Shown: positions 7,510 to 10,770 of the stretch, in pieces
Layout: each line of letters begins with the position of its first letter
Numbering within the stretch: the first letter of the stretch is position 1
From: Hyphomicrobiales bacterium
GTDB taxonomy: Bacteria; Pseudomonadota; Alphaproteobacteria; Rhizobiales; TMED25
DNA length: 10,770 nt
Assembly: GCA_016780665.1 (NCBI GenBank)
Contig: JADHLM010000036.1
Location: 1 to 10,770 of the forward strand
Direction of reading: 5' to 3'
The notes under the pieces: model-generated
What the model was told of the DNA's origin: nothing
The model's input: the letters and a program-made list of their open reading frames with translations, nothing else
Database searches by the model: none
Translations under genes and position numbers: made by a program

Positions 7510-8331
7510 ATGAATAAATTCAAAATAAATGGGATCGAGTTTTCAAATCAAAACCCGTTAGTATTTATAGCCGGCCCTTGTGCAATAGAGTCAAGTGAAC
7601 ATGCTCTAAAAATGGCTCATCTTTTAAAAGCTATAAGCATTGAAAATGGTTTTAATTTAATTTTCAAGTGCTCTTTCGATAAAGCAAATAGGACTAGTGT
7701 AAACTCAGATAGGGGGGTTGGTCTTAAGAAGTCTATCCCAATATTTGAAAAAATTAAATCAGAAACAGGATTAGCAATTTTAACAGATGTACACGAGACA
7801 TACCAATGTGAAGAAATTAAACATTGCATCGATATAATACAAATACCGGCATTTCTGGCAAGACAAACTGATTTATTAATAGCTGCAGCAAAAACAAATA
7901 AAGTAGTAAATATTAAAAAATCGCAATTTATGTCTCCATGGGACACAAAACATCCAATAGAAAAAATTGAGTCACAATCAAATAATAAAATTATTTTAAC
8001 AGAAAGAGGTTATATATTTGGATATAACAACCTCGTAGTTGATTTTAGATCAATTGAAGTAATGAAAAAATTCGGTTACCCTGTCATTTTTGACGCAACC
8101 CATTCAGTTCAATTACCTGGCGGTGGTGATAACAAAAGCTCGGGTCAAAAGGAATTTATAGAATCACTCTCAACTGCGGCAGTTTCACTTGGTATATCGG
8201 GTGTTTTTGCTGAGGTACATGACAACCCAGCTCAAGCAATTTCAGATAGTGAAAATCAACTTGACTTGGATGCTTTTGATAAGCTAACAGAAAGGCTAAT
8301 GAAATTTGATGCACTTACAAAAAATAATTAA
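7510..8331 (+). CDS. kdsA: 3-deoxy-D-manno-octulosonate 8-phosphate synthase (KdsA), metal-dependent class
   Basis: Condenses phosphoenolpyruvate with D-arabinose 5-phosphate to make Kdo 8-phosphate, the first committed step to the Kdo sugar of lipopolysaccharide, in the cytoplasm. The 273 residues cover the whole TIM barrel. Motifs are AGPCAIES, FKCSFDKANRTS, IIQIPAFLARQTDLL, GYNNLVVDFRS and FDATHSVQLPGG. The four residues that bind metal in the Aquifex enzyme all appear with the same spacing, as Cys24, His198, Glu235 and Asp246, placing it in the metal-dependent class and not the E. coli class, which has Asn at the Cys position. An AAGGA Shine-Dalgarno at 7498-7502, seven bases before the ATG, fixes the start. 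eno follows after 17 bases; its product phosphoenolpyruvate is a KdsA substrate. Confidence 0.96.
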   Translation: MNKFKINGIEFSNQNPLVFIAGPCAIESSEHALKMAHLLKAISIENGFNLIFKCSFDKANRTSVNSDRGVGLKKSIPIFEKIKSETGLAILTDVHETYQCEEIKHCIDIIQIPAFLARQTDLLIAAAKTNKVVNIKKSQFMSPWDTKHPIEKIESQSNNKIILTERGYIFGYNNLVVDFRSIEVMKKFGYPVIFDATHSVQLPGGGDNKSSGQKEFIESLSTAAVSLGISGVFAEVHDNPAQAISDSENQLDLDAFDKLTERLMKFDALTKNN

Positions 8332-8348
8332 TTTATGTTAGGATTAAG

Positions 8349-9629
8349 ATGACAAAAATAAAAAAAGTAAAAGGTAGAGAGATTATTGACAGTAGGGGGA
8401 ATCCTACTGTTGAAGCAGATGTTGAATTGGATAATGGTATTGTAGCTCGTTATTCAGTCCCTTCTGGTGCATCAACTGGTATACATGAAGCAATAGAATT
8501 ACGTGATTGTGATGATAGATATCATGGTATGGGAGTTATGAATGCTGTGAATAATATAAATACTGTAATTAATGATCTTCTATGCGGGTTTGACCCAGTT
8601 GACCAAGAAAAAATTGATCAGGCTCTTATAAAACTTGATGGAACTGATAATAAAGGGTCACTCGGAGCAAATGCAATTTTAGCTGTCTCCATCGCAACAG
8701 CTAAAGCAGCTGCCTCGTCAATTAATCAGAGTTTGTATAAATATTTGTCTGCTGAAGATAGTTTTAAATTACCTGTTCCTATGATGAATATATTGAACGG
8801 GGGTGCTCATGCAGATAATCCCATAAATATTCAAGAGTTTATGATTATCCCTGCTAACTTTAATACTTTTAAGGATAGTTTACGTGCTGGGGCTGAAATA
8901 TTTCGATCACTAAAGGATAATCTAAAAAGAGACTCACTCGGAACATCGGTTGGTGATGAAGGTGGTTTTGCCCCAAATATAAAATCAGTTGAAAGTGCTT
9001 TAGAGATTATTATTAAATCAATCAAAGATGCAGGGTATGAGTCTGGTAAAGATGTTTTTCTATCTCTAGATTCTGCTTCAAGTGAGTTTTTTAAGAATAA
9101 TGCGTATCAACTGGAACCAGATCGTACGCCACTTGATAAATTTCAAATAATTGAGTTTTACGAGTCTATTATAAAAAAATATCCTATTATTTCAATAGAG
9201 GATGCAATGGCTGAAGATGATTGGGATGGATGGAGTCAATTAACTAAAAAAATAGGAGACAAATGTCAACTTGTTGGCGATGACTTATTTGTTACAAACA
9301 AGTCCAGATTAGCTGATGGAATAAATAAAAAAATTGCAAATTCAATTCTAATTAAGGTTAACCAAATTGGTACATTAACAGAAACCCTTCAAACAATTAA
9401 TATGGCAAAAAAATCAGATTATACCTGTATTATTTCCCATAGATCTGGGGAAACAGAAGATACAACTATTGCAGATTTAGCAGTTGCCACGAATGCTGGT
9501 CAGATTAAAACAGGTTCATTATCACGATCGGATAGGACTGCAAAGTACAATCAGCTATTGCGCATAGAAGAAGAATTGGAGGGTAGCTGTTTCTTCCCAG
9601 GAATAAGCGAGTATAGTAAATACATTTAA
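8349..9629 (+). CDS. eno: Enolase (phosphopyruvate hydratase)
   Basis: Glycolytic enzyme that interconverts 2-phosphoglycerate and phosphoenolpyruvate with Mg2+. The 426 residues match the usual bacterial length. The N-terminal part has the REIIDSRGNPTVE and SGASTGIHEAIELRD motifs, including the flexible catalytic loops. The barrel has NGGAHADN, the acid/base Glu204 in VGDEGGFAPN, Mg ligands Asp241 (SLDSASSEF), Glu284 (SIEDAM) and Asp311 (VGDDLFVTN), the catalytic Lys336 (LIKVNQIGT), and the signature SHRSGETEDTTIADLAVA close to the C-terminus. An AGGA at 8340-8343, five bases before the ATG, supports the start. It lies 17 bases after kdsA and 33 before an FtsB-like gene, a common alphaproteobacterial order. 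No unusual residue is apparent. In many bacteria enolase is also a degradosome partner, which is known of the family and not shown here. Confidence 0.98.
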   Translation: MTKIKKVKGREIIDSRGNPTVEADVELDNGIVARYSVPSGASTGIHEAIELRDCDDRYHGMGVMNAVNNINTVINDLLCGFDPVDQEKIDQALIKLDGTDNKGSLGANAILAVSIATAKAAASSINQSLYKYLSAEDSFKLPVPMMNILNGGAHADNPINIQEFMIIPANFNTFKDSLRAGAEIFRSLKDNLKRDSLGTSVGDEGGFAPNIKSVESALEIIIKSIKDAGYESGKDVFLSLDSASSEFFKNNAYQLEPDRTPLDKFQIIEFYESIIKKYPIISIEDAMAEDDWDGWSQLTKKIGDKCQLVGDDLFVTNKSRLADGINKKIANSILIKVNQIGTLTETLQTINMAKKSDYTCIISHRSGETEDTTIADLAVATNAGQIKTGSLSRSDRTAKYNQLLRIEEELEGSCFFPGISEYSKYI

Positions 9630-9662
9630 TCAAATATTAAATTTTTTAATCTAAAAAAAGAT

Positions 9663-9974
9663 ATGTATTTTATTAAATTTAAAAAATATTTAACTATTTT
9701 TTTGATACCTTTTGTACTCCTAACTTTCATACTGTATTTATTTTACCATGCTTTTCTGAGTCAATCTGGATTTGTAAAGAATACAGAATTAAAAAACCAA
9801 CTTAAATTAGCGAATACAGAATATGTTCAAGTTATAACGGAAAAGGAACAAATACAGAAACATATCTCGTTGTTAGACAAGAATATTGACGCTGACATGT
9901 TACAAGAAAAAGCAAAAAAGATACTATATTACGCAAATCCTGATGAAATAGTAATTAATAGACTAGATAATTAA
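9663..9974 (+). CDS. FtsB/DivIC-like septum formation initiator protein
   Basis: Small bitopic divisome protein expected to pair with an FtsL-like partner and join the FtsQ-FtsB-FtsL subcomplex that controls septal cell-wall synthesis. The 103 residues have a short basic cytoplasmic start, one membrane helix at about 9-28 and a periplasmic coiled-coil stretch at about 38-75 (KNTELKNQLKLANTEY, then EKEQIQKHISLLDKNI). The end DADMLQEKAKKILYYANPDEIVI matches the tail of alphaproteobacterial FtsB/DivIC proteins. The YHAFLSQSGF segment just after the helix replaces the YHAF-x-G-x-x-G motif often seen there. Position directly after eno and before pdhA supports the call more than the divergent sequence does. 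The 33-base gap from eno is AT-only in large part and shows no strong promoter. A terminator begins at its stop codon. Confidence 0.85.
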   Translation: MYFIKFKKYLTIFLIPFVLLTFILYLFYHAFLSQSGFVKNTELKNQLKLANTEYVQVITEKEQIQKHISLLDKNIDADMLQEKAKKILYYANPDEIVINRLDN

Positions 9975-10010
9975 CAAAAGTCGAACGATCATTCGATTTT
10001 TGTTTTATTT
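9974..10010 (+). terminator. Rho-independent terminator after the ftsB-like gene
   Basis: A 12-base-pair stem is formed by 9974-9985 and 9992-10003 with a six-base loop (CGATCA). All pairs are Watson-Crick except one G-T at 9980/9997, and three are G-C. The 3' arm runs directly into a T-rich stretch (TTTATTTTATATATTTT). The hairpin starts at the last base of the ftsB-like stop codon, the usual place for an end-of-operon signal. It is the only convincing terminator in the window and separates the long upstream gene run from pdhA. The A-rich 5' flank means it could also work on the other strand, but no gene converges on it. Confidence 0.82.
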
Positions 10011-10072
10011 TATATATTTTTTGCACTGAGAACTATATAGTAAAAATAATTTTATAAGTTTTTAGAGATAAT
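10011..10072 (+). promoter_or_regulatory. Probable pdhA promoter and leader region (boxes not resolved)
   Basis: A promoter is expected here because a terminator lies just upstream and pdhA starts just downstream. The stretch is very AT-rich. A TTGCAC at 10021-10026 is a fair -35-like box, and TATAAG at 10053-10058 is a fair -10-like box, but their spacing of 26 bases is too long for one sigma-70 promoter. AAATAA at 10044-10049 gives 17-base spacing but is a poor -10. I cannot choose. An AGAGA at 10064-10068, four bases before the ATG, is a plausible ribosome-binding site. No operator palindrome is seen. Confidence 0.35.
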
Positions 10073-10770
10073 ATGGCGAAAAAAACAAGCAAATCAACCT
10101 CTGTTAACGTATTGACTAAATCAGAATTAATAGAGTCATACAAAAAGATGCTTCTAATTAGGAGATTTGAAGAAAAAGCAGGGCAAGCTTATGGTTTGGG
10201 TAAAATTGGTGGTTTCTGTCACTTGTATATAGGTCAAGAAGCTGTGGTTGTTGGACTACAAAATTGTATAGATAAAAATGACCAAGTTATTACTACATAT
10301 AGGGATCATGGTCATATGCTTGCTTGTGGTATGAGCCCTGATGGTGTAATGGCTGAACTTTATGGTAGGATTGATGGTTATTCAAAGGGAAAAGGTGGTT
10401 CTATGCATATGTTTTCCAAAGAGAGTAATTTTTATGGCGGGCATGGTATTGTTGGAGCATCAGTACCTCTTGGAACTGGTTTGGCTTTTTCAAATAAATA
10501 CAGAGATAATAATGCTGTAACATTAACTTACTTTGGAGATGGTGCTGCAAACCAAGGTCAGGTCTACGAAAGTTTTAATATGGCTAAGTTATGGAATCTG
10601 CCTTGTATATATGTAATAGAGAATAACAGATACGCGATGGGTACATCTGTGCAAAGATCATCTGCACAAAAAGACTTATCACAACGTGGTATTAGTTTTG
10701 GTATTGATGGAGAACAAGTTGATGGTATGAGTCTCGAGGCTGTTGTATTAGCAGGTCGAAGAGCTGTTCA
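10073..10770 (+). CDS. pdhA: Pyruvate dehydrogenase E1 component, alpha subunit, 3' end cut by the window
   Basis: Thiamine-diphosphate-dependent subunit that, with E1 beta, decarboxylates pyruvate and passes the acetyl group to the lipoyl arm of E2, feeding acetyl-CoA to the TCA cycle. The first 232 residues are present out of an expected 330 to 345. Motifs seen are the RRFEEKAGQAYGLGKIGGF opening, the YIGQEAVVVG block, TYRDHGHMLACG, the GKGGSMHMF segment, GGHGIVGASVPLGTGLAF, and the diphosphate-binding motif from GDG at 155-157 to NN at 184-185. The close of the fragment (RGISFGIDGEQVDGMSLEAV) is normal. A branched-chain 2-oxoacid E1 alpha would look similar, but sequence detail and position after eno and ftsB favour pyruvate. 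pdhB and the E2 gene would be expected just beyond the window. The frame is open to the last base. Confidence 0.94.
   Translation, partial: MAKKTSKSTSVNVLTKSELIESYKKMLLIRRFEEKAGQAYGLGKIGGFCHLYIGQEAVVVGLQNCIDKNDQVITTYRDHGHMLACGMSPDGVMAELYGRIDGYSKGKGGSMHMFSKESNFYGGHGIVGASVPLGTGLAFSNKYRDNNAVTLTYFGDGAANQGQVYESFNMAKLWNLPCIYVIENNRYAMGTSVQRSSAQKDLSQRGISFGIDGEQVDGMSLEAVVLAGRRAV

Noticed and set aside
9630..9662. ATTAAA-TTT-TTTAAT palindrome between eno and the ftsB-like gene as a terminator or promoter
   Set aside because: Only A-T pairs with a three-base loop; such palindromes are expected by chance in a sequence this AT-rich.
1..10770. Search for a novel defence, mobile or CRISPR-like system, tRNA or riboswitch
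   Set aside because: All sequence except short gaps is taken by recognisable housekeeping genes; no direct-repeat arrays, terminal inverted repeats, integrase or transposase motifs, cloverleaf sequences or long leader regions were seen.

Overview
The window reads as a chromosomal core region of an AT-rich (roughly 30% GC by eye, not counted) alphaproteobacterium. All eleven genes lie on the + strand and are almost back to back. The assignment to Alphaproteobacteria rests on gene order. A dgt - argS - SPOR protein - nagZ - scpA - scpB block and a kdsA - eno - ftsB-like - pdhA block are both familiar arrangements in that class. The low GC and tight packing fit a streamlined marine or a host-associated lineage, but the sequence alone does not decide which. 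A Kdo synthesis gene implies a Gram-negative cell with lipopolysaccharide.

Region 1 (1-6432): a dGTPase-family gene cut by the left edge, arginyl-tRNA synthetase, a membrane-anchored SPOR-domain protein with a long acidic linker, the peptidoglycan-recycling glucosaminidase NagZ, and the condensin partners ScpA and ScpB. Two junctions (dgt/argS and nagZ/scpA) are ATGA stop-start overlaps, and the other gaps are 4 to 11 bases, so this is very likely one transcript. It mixes nucleotide control, translation, cell-wall and chromosome-segregation functions.

Region 2 (6452-7498): one ABC-transporter ATPase of the FbpC/PotA type, with no permease or binding-protein gene beside it in the window. It sits where tat genes often follow scpB in related bacteria.

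Region 3 (7510-9974): kdsA (metal-dependent class by its ligands), eno and a small FtsB/DivIC-like divisome protein, closed by a clear hairpin plus T-rich terminator.

Region 4 (10073 to the right edge): the pyruvate dehydrogenase E1 alpha gene, starting a new transcription unit and cut by the window end. Enolase makes the precursor of pyruvate, which PDH then converts to acetyl-CoA. Phosphoenolpyruvate, the product of enolase, is also a KdsA substrate, so kdsA, eno and pdhA are metabolically linked.

I found no mobile element, CRISPR array, tRNA or rRNA, and no convincing new biological system. The points most worth a second look are the isolated ATPase at a probable rearrangement joint and the divergent acidic SPOR protein.
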